A stretch of DNA of 64,000 bases from Ruminococcaceae bacterium AB4001 (GTDB lineage: Bacteria; Bacillota; Clostridia; Saccharofermentanales; Saccharofermentanaceae). Of this stretch, positions 7,154 through 15,607 are shown piece after piece (position 1 is the stretch's first letter; the number at the start of each line of letters is the position of its first letter). Under the pieces are notes generated by a model, which saw only the letters and a program-made list of their open reading frames with translations, was not told the origin of the DNA and made no database searches. The stretch spans positions 186,001 to 250,000 of the forward strand of contig JHXJ01000001.1 in NCBI GenBank assembly GCA_000621765.1. The letters run 5' to 3'. The position numbers and the translations under genes were made by a program.

Positions 7154-7582
7154 ATGAAAACATATATAGACGAAGTGGTAGAAAGAGTAAGAGTAGCAAC
7201 GGGTGTAAAGAGCAAAGAAACCCTAAAAGTGTATTCTTTGCTGGTATTAATAAAAGGCGAGGATATTTCTTTGGAAGATGTTCATGATGCCTGGAGCGTG
7301 ATGATGAATTTTAAGCCGTATAACCCGCCATATCTTGGTCATGAGCATCCGAGTATTGTTCCGTTTGATCAGTTTTCTTATGAGACTCAGCAAAAAGACA
7401 AGAAATACGCAGATGCACTGATCCAAGTTGCAAAAGAAATGAATGAACAAAAGAAGCACAAGGATCATTTCAGCGAAGAGTGGGATAAAAAGTTCGGGCC
7501 TCCGGCTGACCATGACAAAGTTCCTGCAGAGGAATTCTTAAAGCGATTGAAGGAAATGAGTACATTCACTCCACCGGAATAA
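7154..7582 (+). CDS. RyR-like domain protein (tentative)
   Basis: A 142-residue protein that starts after AGGAGGATTACCTT. The central segment reads AWSVMMNFKPYNPPYLGHEH followed by PSIVPFDQFSYETQQKDKKY. The HPS-(I/L)VPFD-x(6,7)-Q-x-KD-x-x-Y pattern resembles RyR-repeat domains, which occur in bacterial and phage proteins and are suspected to bind ligands or nucleotides. The C-terminus is charged and helical. It is first in a short operon with the 7612 gene, driven by the plus arm of dyad site 5. The family assignment is from pattern alone. Confidence 0.6.
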   Translation: MKTYIDEVVERVRVATGVKSKETLKVYSLLVLIKGEDISLEDVHDAWSVMMNFKPYNPPYLGHEHPSIVPFDQFSYETQQKDKKYADALIQVAKEMNEQKKHKDHFSEEWDKKFGPPADHDKVPAEEFLKRLKEMSTFTPPE

Positions 7583-7611
7583 TTTGCTGTGTGAGAAAGT
7601 GTGAGGAGAAG

Positions 7612-8031
7612 ATGTTGAACAATATACTTGTGCAATTATATGAATTGAGCGAGGCATTAGATCTTGTACAAAAAGATGAACTTAAGGATGAATTGAAATC
7701 GTGTATTGATATTCTCGAAAGATATTTCCAGATTGTAATCAGAGAGAAAGAATACTATTCAATTACACCTAAGGAAAAACTTAATGTTCCTATGGTTGAA
7801 GCGTATGACACCCAGCGGAGATCGGCACATGATGATTGTATCCGTGCCTGTTACCGTTTGAACGAAATATGTTTAGCTGTTAATGTTGATAAGATATGTA
7901 ATTTTGATGTTGAAGACAGAACTCAGGTTGCGCAGTTTTGCGGATACTTTATTTCAAGCTTGTATTTCAGCAACATAAGATGCAACGAGAATCTGACTAA
8001 ATGGCTTGAATCCTGTCCGTTGAACCAATAG
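7612..8031 (+). CDS. Helical hypothetical protein resembling DUF3232
   Basis: A 139-residue, nearly all-helical acidic protein. The start is ATG 7612 preceded by GAGGAG; the longer GTG start at 7591 would overlap that site. The segment AYDTQRRSAHDDCIRACYRL followed by NEICLAVNV matches my memory of the DUF3232 helical bundle (R-R-x-A-H-x-x-x-I-x-x-x-x-x-L-N), whose role is unknown. It is the second gene of the 7154 operon. Confidence 0.6.
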   Translation: MLNNILVQLYELSEALDLVQKDELKDELKSCIDILERYFQIVIREKEYYSITPKEKLNVPMVEAYDTQRRSAHDDCIRACYRLNEICLAVNVDKICNFDVEDRTQVAQFCGYFISSLYFSNIRCNENLTKWLESCPLNQ

Positions 8032-8036
8032 ATGTG

Positions 8037-8056
8037 ATGTCCTCTTTTTGTCACAT
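8037..8056 (+). promoter_or_regulatory. 20-bp dyad promoter element, site 6
   Basis: ATG-TCCT-CTTTTT-GTCA-CAT, 9 nt, then TAAGAT at 8066-8071. It serves the LRR protein gene at 8104. Confidence 0.7.
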
Positions 8057-8103
8057 CTTCCTCTGTAAGATGAAATTATAGAGACAGAATGGAGGGCAAG
8101 GCC

Positions 8104-8685
8104 GTGTTAGTTAAAGATTATATTGAAGTAATAAAGACAACCGAAGATGCAAAAGATTTAACCTTCGGATACTACGGGTATACATATATCTCAGGTGTTA
8201 TGAGACGTGCGCCTATGTATGTAGTGACGCTGGGTGATGCGGCATCTGAAGTGATAAAGCTCCCCAAAAAGGGTATAAACAAATGGGGAAACGAAGTTGA
8301 TGTTGAGGGATTTAAGCCTGAGGCATTCCAGGGTAATGACAAAGTCACGGACATCATTCTTCACTCTGGAGTACGAGGCATTCCCGATGCCGCCTTCAAG
8401 GGCTGTACCAACCTTAAAAGACTTACCATTCCGAAGAATGTGAAAATGATCGGTCGTGACGTCTTTGCCGGCTGTGTTTCTTTGGAGGATGTCTACTACG
8501 AGGGCACCATGGAGCAGTGGGAGAAGATCGAGATTTATACAGGCAAACGGATCGTTGAACTGGGGAAACAGATCCCCGGAACACCTGTTTGCGAAGTAGC
8601 GTCGGATTACTTTAAGCATGATCCTGGAAACGATGCGCTATTAAAGGCAAACATTCACTTTCAGTTCGTTTTTGATTCTGAATAG
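8104..8685 (+). CDS. BspA-type leucine-rich repeat protein, cytoplasmic
   Basis: A 193-residue protein. GGAGG at 8091-8095 sits 8 nt before GTG 8104, so that start is preferred over ATG 8089, which overlaps the site. Residues about 60-130 carry BspA-like (LRR_5) repeats: AFQGNDKVTDIILHSGVRGI, then AAFKGCTNLKRLTIPKNVKM and VFAGCVSLEDVYYEGTMEQW. There is no signal peptide, unlike most BspA-family surface proteins, so it is likely cytoplasmic and used for protein binding. The neighbouring WYL regulator also carries leucine-rich repeats, of a different subtype. Confidence 0.82.
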   Translation: MLVKDYIEVIKTTEDAKDLTFGYYGYTYISGVMRRAPMYVVTLGDAASEVIKLPKKGINKWGNEVDVEGFKPEAFQGNDKVTDIILHSGVRGIPDAAFKGCTNLKRLTIPKNVKMIGRDVFAGCVSLEDVYYEGTMEQWEKIEIYTGKRIVELGKQIPGTPVCEVASDYFKHDPGNDALLKANIHFQFVFDSE

Positions 8686-8716
8686 TATCAGTCTGTTAAT
8701 AGGACAATTTTGGAAA

Positions 8717-8736
8717 ATGTGACAGATTAGTCACAT
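8717..8736 (+). promoter_or_regulatory. 20-bp dyad promoter element, site 7 (best symmetry)
   Basis: ATGTGAC-AGATTA-GTCACAT: the outer 7 bp on each side are perfectly complementary, the cleanest dyad of the set. At 9 nt there is only a weak TATTTT (8746-8751); a better TAATAT lies about 20 nt further down. It precedes the WYL-LRR regulator gene, so autoregulation is a natural reading. Confidence 0.7.
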
Positions 8737-8821
8737 CTCTGGGCTTATTTTTGTGTTTTCAGCGTGCTAATATCTAGACAGGAATAAGTTGATTTCTCGC
8801 GGTAAATGGAGGGTAAGACAG

Positions 8822-11053
8822 ATGATTAAGCATAATAAATGTATAGATCTTGTGTTCGATATTATTAAGAAGAATGCGACAGAGGATAAGCCGATCGATC
8901 AGGCAGATATCTTAAGAAAGCTCGAAGAAGATCCGGAAAATGCGTGTGACCGCCGAACGGTATCCCGTGCACTCAATAGACTTATTGAGAAGTACGGAAA
9001 GGACGAAGACGGTGACTGGATTGACGAGAATACTCGTCTTCACTATACAGTTATTCCGAGAGGCGATTCGCCCATACTCAAGGATTACTGGTTAGAATTC
9101 TGCTATGAAGATGATTTCACGGACGAAGAGCTGATGTTCCTGATGGATGCTGTTCAGTTCTCAAAGCATGTCGATAAGACCAGTGCCGAAGAGATTACCA
9201 AAAAGCTCGTTAAGCTCAGTCATAACCAGTACAGCGGAATCTTTGAGATGCACACAAAGATCAATGAGAAGAATGTTCCTGTCAGGAAGGACTTCTTCAC
9301 GATATTGGGTGATATCAATAATGCTATTCACAGGCAGAGAATGATTACTTTCTACAACAATGCATTTGATACCGACAAGAAGCTTCACCGTATTGGAAAT
9401 GAACCCGTTAAGGTTTGTCCATACAGGGTTATTGTTGCTGACGGTAACTACTATCTGTTATGCGGTGAGAAAGACTCAAACATTATCAAAAGGTATCGTA
9501 TCGACAGGATCTCTGATGTAACCATACTTGACGAGAAATCCACTCATTCGGCTGCAAGAGTAAATGCAGCTTTACATTCAAACGAATATATTGTAGAGCA
9601 CTGCTATATGAATGCAGGCGAAACGGTAAAGGTTAAGTTGGAGGTTGACAGGTCCATTCTCGGAGAAGTAATCGAATCATTTGGAAACCAGATAAAGATC
9701 GAACCTGCGCATCCATCCTCTAACCGCTTGATCGTTCATGTAAAGAGCAGCGAGAAAGACATTATCGACTGGGCTATGAGATATGGCGAGTATGCAGTAA
9801 TTCTTGAGCCGGATTATCTCAGGGAAGAGATTCAGGAAAGAGCACATCTGATCAGATGGGCATATAATGATGAGAATCCGGATATTGAATATCAGGAGCA
9901 GATCAAAAAAATAGATAGATTTGGATTACTGTATTTGAACAATATTGATCTGAACAGGCAGTATACCTATAGAGAATTGACCGGAATAAAGAGAGCTACT
10001 TTCCGCCGCAACGGAATAAAGGATTTTTCTTTCCTTTCTTCATATAATGAGTTGATTGAATTGACGTTATCTCATAATGAAATAGGCGATCCGAGCGTTA
10101 TCTCAGAGCTGACGAACCTGAGAGTTCTTGCTTTGGATATGACCGGTATAACAAATTTGGACTTTCTCAGAGGGCTCGAAAATCTGACCAGATTATCAAT
10201 TCATGAATATACTCTTGAGAATGTTGAAGCGCTTTATGCTCTGCCCAATTTGAGAATTCTTACTGTTAATAAGCCTGTCTCCAAATTGATCGATAGGAGA
10301 AGATTAAGGAGAGCAGATGGTAATCCTGTGGAAATCATAGTCAGCAACCGTGCTGATAGGGGGGGGCACGTTGTGAGTGAACGTCTCCCGAGAGAAACAA
10401 ACAGGTTTATGTTGCGTGATGCAGAGACGATGGAAAGCTTCGCTACTAGCGAGTTGACAGATGCCGCTGTTAAATCTTCATTGGTTTCTCAGATTAACTC
10501 AGGTACAGACAGATTTAACAGAGACAAGAAGTTTGGTATAGTCGATTACTCTTGCTTTGGTTATGAGAGAATTGATTTGTATGAAGACATTGAAGCGTTT
10601 GCCGGTGATGAGTATACATGGTATGTAACCTACGATGGCCCGATTGCTGAAGATTTAACGGATGTTGATGAAGACAGGATATACTCTGTTTCAATATTCA
10701 AGCAAGATCACGGACTTAAGTTAGTCAGCATGGCAGTCCGTACACCTTATAGCATAGAACGTAATGATCCTCAGTTCAACGAAATCCGCGGAAAATCTTT
10801 CCCGGCTAGTCTTGCACACATTAAGCATTTGCTTGATAACCAGATTGGTTGGGGCGAGCTGAGTGGTGAAGTTGAAAGACTATACAGACAGGCAAGTACG
10901 ATTAATAATTTGATTAGTCCGGCGATTCTTTTGAACCATAATGTAATTAGAAACATTGAGATCGACGATGATGGTTTTCACTATAATCGTGCTGTTGAAG
11001 GCGAGAAGAAGTCGGTTAAGATGATTGTCTACGGGCATATTGATTTCGAATAA
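8822..11053 (+). CDS. WYL-domain regulator fused to leucine-rich repeats
   Basis: A 743-residue protein. ATG 8822 follows TGGAGGGTAAGACAG; the longer TTG frame is rejected. Order of parts: N-terminal winged helix (about 5-70, CIDLVFDIIKKN and ADILRKLEEDPENACDRRTV); a linker; WYL domain (about 165-250, VCPYRVIVADGNYYLLCGEK and IKRYRIDRISDVTIL); WCX extension (to about 345, VILEPDYLREEIQERAHLIR); leucine-rich repeats (about 385-490, IELTLSHNEIGDPSVISELT and LRVLALDMTGITNLDFLRGL); then some 250 residues I cannot assign. WYL proteins sense ligands, often nucleotides or nucleic acid, and repress or activate stress and defence genes. An LRR fusion is unusual and may sense a protein partner. It is the first candidate regulator for the dyad element. 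Confidence 0.88.
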   Translation: MIKHNKCIDLVFDIIKKNATEDKPIDQADILRKLEEDPENACDRRTVSRALNRLIEKYGKDEDGDWIDENTRLHYTVIPRGDSPILKDYWLEFCYEDDFTDEELMFLMDAVQFSKHVDKTSAEEITKKLVKLSHNQYSGIFEMHTKINEKNVPVRKDFFTILGDINNAIHRQRMITFYNNAFDTDKKLHRIGNEPVKVCPYRVIVADGNYYLLCGEKDSNIIKRYRIDRISDVTILDEKSTHSAARVNAALHSNEYIVEHCYMNAGETVKVKLEVDRSILGEVIESFGNQIKIEPAHPSSNRLIVHVKSSEKDIIDWAMRYGEYAVILEPDYLREEIQERAHLIRWAYNDENPDIEYQEQIKKIDRFGLLYLNNIDLNRQYTYRELTGIKRATFRRNGIKDFSFLSSYNELIELTLSHNEIGDPSVISELTNLRVLALDMTGITNLDFLRGLENLTRLSIHEYTLENVEALYALPNLRILTVNKPVSKLIDRRRLRRADGNPVEIIVSNRADRGGHVVSERLPRETNRFMLRDAETMESFATSELTDAAVKSSLVSQINSGTDRFNRDKKFGIVDYSCFGYERIDLYEDIEAFAGDEYTWYVTYDGPIAEDLTDVDEDRIYSVSIFKQDHGLKLVSMAVRTPYSIERNDPQFNEIRGKSFPASLAHIKHLLDNQIGWGELSGEVERLYRQASTINNLISPAILLNHNVIRNIEIDDDGFHYNRAVEGEKKSVKMIVYGHIDFE

Positions 11054-11163
11054 TATATTTTGCTCACTAAGGTCCTCCGTGCTTCGCTTGTGCGGAAATT
11101 GCTCGCAAAAGATATTTCTCTTAAAACCTTAAACCTTACCCGGCATCGTTGCTGGGTATATTT

Positions 11164-11183
11164 ATGTTCTCAAATTGGTACAT
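11164..11183 (+). promoter_or_regulatory. 20-bp dyad promoter element, site 8
   Basis: ATG-TTCT-CAAATT-GGTA-CAT, 9 nt, then TAAGAT at 11193-11198. It serves the DIP1984-family gene at 11238. Confidence 0.7.
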
Positions 11184-11237
11184 ATGGCTTGATAAGATAC
11201 TTTCAAGGAAAAACAAATGAACGAGGAGGAATGAATT

Positions 11238-11693
11238 ATGAAATTAGCATTGGCATTGTCAGAAAGATCAGATATTCAAAGCAGGATTAATGACCTGTCT
11301 GAAAGGCTCAATAGAAACGCAAAAGTTCAGGAGGGTGAGAATCCAACGGAAGACCCTATAGCTCTTATGGAAGAAATGGAAGGGCTTTATGAGAAACTGG
11401 AAACTCTAGTTTCAAGAATCAACCACACTAATAATGAAACAAAGTGTGGTGAAGTTTATTTGACCGACCTTCTTGCCAAGAGGGATTGTCTCGATGGAAG
11501 AATCACAAAGCTCAGGTCTTTCCTGAAGAACGCTAGTGATCTTACCGGACGTTACTATTCAAAGGCTGAGATCAAGACTTATAGTACGGTTTCTGTTCCT
11601 CAACTGCAAAAGAAGGTTGATGGCCTTTCGAAGGAATTTAGACTTCTTGATGACAAGATTCAGGAGATTAATTGGACTACGGAATTAATTTGA
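11238..11693 (+). CDS. DIP1984 family protein
   Basis: A 151-residue all-helical protein starting after GAGGAGGAATGAATT. It matches the DIP1984 family along its length: MKLALALSERSDIQSRINDL, NRNAKVQEGENPTEDPIAL, VSRINHTNNETK, and LTDLLAKRDCLDGRI. Family members are small coiled-coil proteins of unknown function found near mobile or stress genes. It is a single-gene unit under dyad site 8; a structured stretch and a terminator follow. Confidence 0.88.
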   Translation: MKLALALSERSDIQSRINDLSERLNRNAKVQEGENPTEDPIALMEEMEGLYEKLETLVSRINHTNNETKCGEVYLTDLLAKRDCLDGRITKLRSFLKNASDLTGRYYSKAEIKTYSTVSVPQLQKKVDGLSKEFRLLDDKIQEINWTTELI

Positions 11694-11711
11694 TTTGATA
11701 TTGCAGGTAGT

Positions 11712-11830
11712 CAGGCGGGGTGAACAAGATCTCGTGGCGAATGAGAATGATTCGCTGATCCTGCAGTGGCAAGTATGCCGGGCCATACGAGAGGTTCGAG
11801 TCCTTAGATACTATGTACGCCCAGTATATA
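11712..11830 (+). ncRNA. Structured RNA candidate downstream of the DIP1984 gene
   Basis: The stretch after the DIP1984 stop folds by eye into a branched shape: CTCGT (about 11731) pairs with ACGAG (about 11787), enclosing GCGAAT-GAGAATG-ATTCGC and GTATG-CCGGGC-CATAC hairpins, followed at once by GGTTCGAGTCC, which looks like a tRNA T-loop. No acceptor stem closes it, so it is not a normal tRNA. It lies in the 3' region of the DIP1984 transcript and before a terminator, so it could be a 3'-derived RNA. Confidence 0.35.
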
Positions 11831-11933
11831 CTACAGTTTCACATTTTACAGTATAGCTTAGGCTTTACTACCTATTGTTAACCGACTGACGAGGGCGGGT
11901 TTGGGGATCAAATCAATTATTCCACACCTATTT

Positions 11934-11965
11934 AAAAAGCCTTTCTCTCATAGAGGAAGGCTTTT
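11934..11965 (+). terminator. Rho-independent terminator
   Basis: AAAAAGCCTTTCTCT-CATA-GAGGAAGGCTTTT: a strong stem-loop ending in T residues. It closes the DIP1984/structured-RNA unit immediately before dyad site 9. Confidence 0.85.
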
Positions 11966-11968
11966 CTA

Positions 11969-11988
11969 ATGTACCATTTTGCGCACAT
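11969..11988 (+). promoter_or_regulatory. 20-bp dyad promoter element, site 9
   Basis: ATG-TACC-ATTTTG-CGCA-CAT, 9 nt, then a perfect TATAAT at 11998-12003. It serves the phosphoesterase/SLOG operon. Confidence 0.78.
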
Positions 11989-12040
11989 ACCCCTTTCTAT
12001 AATGATGATATAAGGTGAGTTAAAGGAGGCTAAGGTTGTT

Positions 12041-13258
12041 ATGTTCTACATAACCGGTGACACACATGGAATGACAGATTGGGAGAAGATTAACACTTCC
12101 AATTTTCCTGAACAGAAATATATGTCTGACTATTACGATTTCCTGATCGTAGTTGGCGATTTCGGTGGGATCTGGGATGGTGCGGAGCAGGATAATTATA
12201 TTCTTAAGACCTATAACCAAAGGAACTTCACTACTTTGTTTATAGATGGTAATCATGAGAACCACGATCTGTTGGATAAATATCCAGTAGAAGAATGGAA
12301 CGGCGGAAAGGTTCATAAGATATCAGACCGTGTTATCCATCTTATGAGAGGCCAGGTCTATAACATTTTCGGGACCACTTTCTTTACTATGGGCGGAGCC
12401 GAATCTACTGATAAGGAATACCGCAAGGAAGGTGAATCCTGGTGGGCACGTGAGCTGCCATCTGATGAAGAATATGAGGAAGCATTAAGAAATCTCGAGA
12501 AGGTTAACTTCGAGGTTGATGTCGTACTGACGCACTGTGCTCCTGAAGGCTATATCGGAAAGAATATGAGTGCCGTTTATAACAGCGATATCTCAAGGCT
12601 GCTTGCAAATAACATGGCGGGTGTTGTCGACAGATCCGGCAACAGGCTGACTAAGTTTTTGGATGAATTGATAACAGAGCACGGACTAAAATTCAGGCAC
12701 TGGTATTTCGGACATTATCACAGAGATTTGGATTGGGAGAATTTCTCGCTTGTTTTCAGCAGGATTCAGTCTCTGAAGAACAATGATTTAGCCCTGTTTT
12801 ATGTGTCTAGAGATGATTGGGAGAAGGAAAGCGGAGAATACTTGCTTTGCTTCGAAGAAGGTGATTCATATGTCCATTTTTGTGATGACGATGAAATCCC
12901 GGTGAATGTTGATCCTAAATATGATTTTAACCTTCTGGTCAAAGTAGACATATCTTCTGATGGATTTCCGCAAGCTGAACAGGTGGCAAGTTATGTGCTT
13001 GAACGACTTATTAAATTTGATGATGACATTCTCATGTTTGAGTGCAAGGACGGTCATACCTACAGTTACTCCTGCATAGCAGCTATTAACGATTACTTCA
13101 AAACTAACTCAAACCTGTTTGCTGGTCACAAAGTAAAAAGTCTTATCTGGGGACCGGGAAACCATACATCGCGTTTTGATGAGACATATATCAATAAGCC
13201 AGTATACGAAGCAATGAAGAAAGCGCTTATCAAGGAGGGAGAGAAATGGTTGAAATAA
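12041..13258 (+). CDS. Calcineurin-like metallophosphoesterase
   Basis: A 405-residue protein starting after AAAGGAGGC. The N-terminal 230 residues hold the full two-metal phosphoesterase set: GDTHG (7-11), GDFGG (about 39), GNHEN (about 71), THCAP (about 168) and GHYHRD (about 228). These bind two divalent metals and hydrolyse phosphomono- or diesters; the substrate is unknown. The C-terminal 170 residues form an extra domain with no assigned family, acidic and with a SLIWGPGNHTSRFDETYI segment. It overlaps the next gene by 13 nt, so the two products are translationally coupled and probably work together on a nucleotide-type ligand (inference). Confidence 0.88.
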   Translation: MFYITGDTHGMTDWEKINTSNFPEQKYMSDYYDFLIVVGDFGGIWDGAEQDNYILKTYNQRNFTTLFIDGNHENHDLLDKYPVEEWNGGKVHKISDRVIHLMRGQVYNIFGTTFFTMGGAESTDKEYRKEGESWWARELPSDEEYEEALRNLEKVNFEVDVVLTHCAPEGYIGKNMSAVYNSDISRLLANNMAGVVDRSGNRLTKFLDELITEHGLKFRHWYFGHYHRDLDWENFSLVFSRIQSLKNNDLALFYVSRDDWEKESGEYLLCFEEGDSYVHFCDDDEIPVNVDPKYDFNLLVKVDISSDGFPQAEQVASYVLERLIKFDDDILMFECKDGHTYSYSCIAAINDYFKTNSNLFAGHKVKSLIWGPGNHTSRFDETYINKPVYEAMKKALIKEGEKWLK

Positions 13259-14868
13259 AATCAAAGAGCATATATATCTGCGGAACAAACGGAATACATT
13301 ACAGGGAATTTCCAAAGGCGTTTTGGGAAGATGTCAGAACGCTCATGAACAATGGTGATGAGATATTGCTTGGCGATTCTGATTTCGATCATCGTGTATA
13401 TGGTCGTTGCAGGAGTAAGCAATATGAGAAGGTGAGTGTTATGCGGTTAGTTCCGCCGAAACATCGTTATCCTATGGCACGCATCAAATATGCAATGCCT
13501 ACAAATGTGAAGATGATGAAAAGTTGTGACCGCATGATCGCTGTTTGGGACGGGGAGAGCGAAGAAGTATTTATCAATATGCTTTTGCTTTTGGCTTTGA
13601 AAAAGACGTGCAGACTGTATCACATTCCTTCAGGAACTTGTGTTGAGATAGAAAAGATTGATGACCTCAACCCTTATGTCATTGAATGCCATGGATGGAC
13701 AAATGAAGATGAAAGGGAGATCTTACGAAAGTGTGGTTTTAGCGAAGAAATGATTGCTTTTAATACTTCAGATGGCACTTTCAGTGAATCATATATAGCG
13801 GAGATCATATGCAAAGCTCCTGTATCTTTGAAGTCTAAGACAGATATGCTGGTAAGCCTCCGTAAGAAAAACAGCATAAAGTATGATTCTTTTATAAATG
13901 CATCAAAACTAATGGCTGAAGGTGCCGGATTTGAACACATAAAGCAAACGATTTGTGATGCGATAGGTGACTTTGGCATCTGTTTTGATGACTGCTGTGC
14001 AGCAATACGCAACGCTGAATTTGATCTGAAATATAACGATCTTTATGAGGAGAGGCGTGTATATTGTCTTTTCGACCAGTGGTACGATCCGGATGTATTT
14101 TTCGTGAAGTCTCAACCTTTAGGTGTATTCAATTCAATGAAGGATGTTATGGAATACATTAAGCTTGAAGAAGAATTCGAGAATGATTATTGGGATGACG
14201 ATGATGACGAAGAAGAACCGGAGGCAGGATATCCGATCGCAACGTGGTACAAATTGGAAGTATGGAATCTTCGTGATAACGGAGCATGGGAAACCTTCAG
14301 ATACGACTACTATATCTACAAAGGCGAAGTTTGTTGGTTTGAAGAGTTACATCTGCAAAAAGAGAAGAATGGTCACAAGTATTATTCTTCAAATGATTGT
14401 GAAAGATCTTTCCTTGGCGGATTTCTTGATCTGAATATGCCGACTCCGTTTAAGCCGGGAGACATAGTTAATATTGATTGTTATCCGTTTGGTCCGTCGT
14501 TCCATGCCATGATAACAGAGGCTCATGCCCAGTATGATTGCTGTATGCCGCAGATCCTTTTCAAAATGCCCTACACGGATGAATGGAGACTAGAGGCTCT
14601 GAAACATAAAAGATTCTATAAGGACGCCGAGACACATACCTATGAACCGGCATTATCACCGCTGTACAGAATTCGATATGTCAGAGAAGACGAGCTGACA
14701 AAGAACGATGAACTGTTGATCAGATTCAGCAAAGAACTTAATGGTGATGAGGAGAAAGCGAGCGCGTTCTGGGATGCGTTTAGGCATGGATCGCTTGATG
14801 GTGTAAGTGTCGAAGATGTTATGAAAGCGTGGGATTCAGTTAATTCGTCAGAAAAGTCTGGTGATTGA
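13246..14868 (+). CDS. SLOG-like N-terminal domain fused to a PFKPGDIV-motif domain
   Basis: A 540-residue protein starting after AAGGAGGGAGAGAA, overlapping the upstream phosphoesterase gene. The first 130 residues (KSIYICGTNGIHYREF, then DEILLGDSDFDHRVYG, CDRMIAVWDGES) have the Rossmann-like layout of SLOG/DprA-type nucleotide sensors, with GD-x-x-x-D in place of the usual GDAxGxD. The middle is unassigned and contains an acidic run (DDDDDEEEPE). The C-terminal region carries PTPFKPGDIVNIDCYPFGP and closely resembles in layout the C-terminal part of the 25185 gene product (PVPFKPGDIVCL), so two operons of the island share this module. SLOG proteins bind nucleotides or NAD-derived ligands. 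Confidence 0.65.
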   Translation: MVEIKSKSIYICGTNGIHYREFPKAFWEDVRTLMNNGDEILLGDSDFDHRVYGRCRSKQYEKVSVMRLVPPKHRYPMARIKYAMPTNVKMMKSCDRMIAVWDGESEEVFINMLLLLALKKTCRLYHIPSGTCVEIEKIDDLNPYVIECHGWTNEDEREILRKCGFSEEMIAFNTSDGTFSESYIAEIICKAPVSLKSKTDMLVSLRKKNSIKYDSFINASKLMAEGAGFEHIKQTICDAIGDFGICFDDCCAAIRNAEFDLKYNDLYEERRVYCLFDQWYDPDVFFVKSQPLGVFNSMKDVMEYIKLEEEFENDYWDDDDDEEEPEAGYPIATWYKLEVWNLRDNGAWETFRYDYYIYKGEVCWFEELHLQKEKNGHKYYSSNDCERSFLGGFLDLNMPTPFKPGDIVNIDCYPFGPSFHAMITEAHAQYDCCMPQILFKMPYTDEWRLEALKHKRFYKDAETHTYEPALSPLYRIRYVREDELTKNDELLIRFSKELNGDEEKASAFWDAFRHGSLDGVSVEDVMKAWDSVNSSEKSGD

Positions 14869-14972
14869 ACGATGTGTATTGAACTAAGTGCTGAAGTGTT
14901 TGAAAACAAGAAGAGTACGTCTGAGTGATGCGACTAAAACGGTAGGCCAGCCAAGTGGTATTTGGACGGTGA

Positions 14973-15524
14973 TTACTCTATTATTTGCCAACGTTCGTAC
15001 TTAGTGGGCTTACCTTCCTGTAGATTGAGGTAAGCTTTTTCGTTTTGTCTCTTTTTGGTTTGAACTTCTAACGGAGTTACAAGGATACCGGCCTGTCTGC
15101 ACAGCCTGTAATAAGCCAGTGAATTGGGATTGTAAAACGGATTGTTCCAAACAATTTCATCGTCTCTACCTGACATACGGATAAGTGCTGCTGCCACACC
15201 TGCGCTCCTTGATTGACCTTTCGAACAGCAGACATATAGGTCCGTTACTTCATCAGGCAGCAAACTGATAAATCTGATTATCGCTCTGGCATGCACGTAT
15301 CTGAAACCGCCTAAGACACGAGGATCTTCCACATCAAGGAAAGCTACATCGAGTTTGTTTCCCTCGTAGTTTTTGAGATACTCGTTTTCTCTTCCGGTGC
15401 ATATGATGACAGCATTCCTTTCCTGAGGCAGATCAAACGGAAGCTCAAAATGCTTTGGATTAAATGCTGTGACAGCGAGTATGTGAATCGTGTATTTTTT
15501 GATTTCTGTATTTACTTTATTCAT
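14973..15524 (-). CDS. Dual-specificity/tyrosine phosphatase-like protein
   Basis: A 183-residue protein with the cysteine phosphatase loop CSKGQSRSAG (C-x5-R-S) near residue 108, and an upstream Asp-containing loop (DVEDPR) that could supply the general acid. Substrates could be phosphoproteins or small phosphorylated molecules. The start ATG 15524 coincides with the predicted transcription start of the minus arm of dyad site 10 (TAGACT at plus 15531-15536), and no ribosome site is present, so the mRNA looks leaderless. The 3' end of the gene contains the terminator of the opposing operon. Confidence 0.78.
   Translation of the reverse strand: MNKVNTEIKKYTIHILAVTAFNPKHFELPFDLPQERNAVIICTGRENEYLKNYEGNKLDVAFLDVEDPRVLGGFRYVHARAIIRFISLLPDEVTDLYVCCSKGQSRSAGVAAALIRMSGRDDEIVWNNPFYNPNSLAYYRLCRQAGILVTPLEVQTKKRQNEKAYLNLQEGKPTKYERWQIIE
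15006..15040 (+). terminator. Terminator of the plus-strand operon inside the opposing gene
   Basis: On the plus strand, GGCTTACCT-TCCTGTAGATTG-AGGTAAGC is followed by TTTTT. It would stop transcription from the 12041-14868 operon within the last codons of the convergent phosphatase gene. Confidence 0.7.
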
Positions 15525-15545
15525 GTTATAAGTCTAAAGTATGAG

Positions 15546-15565
15546 ATGCACTAAAAATGCGCCAT
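15546..15565. promoter_or_regulatory. 20-bp dyad promoter element, site 10 (bidirectional)
   Basis: Plus: ATG-CACT-AAAAAT-GCGC-CAT, 9 nt, then TAGTAT at 15575-15580 for the antitoxin/Doc/NADAR operon. Minus: ATG-GCGC-ATTTTT-AGTG-CAT, 9 nt, then TAGACT (plus 15531-15536) for the phosphatase. Confidence 0.8.
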
Positions 15566-15607
15566 GAATTTGTTTAGTATTTGAGAAAAGAGCGGAGGTA
15601 TCAGCTT

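Noticed and set aside
11780-11815. tRNA gene with T-loop GGTTCGAGTCC
   Set aside because: Only a T-loop-like hairpin with four pairs is present; no acceptor or D-arm fits.
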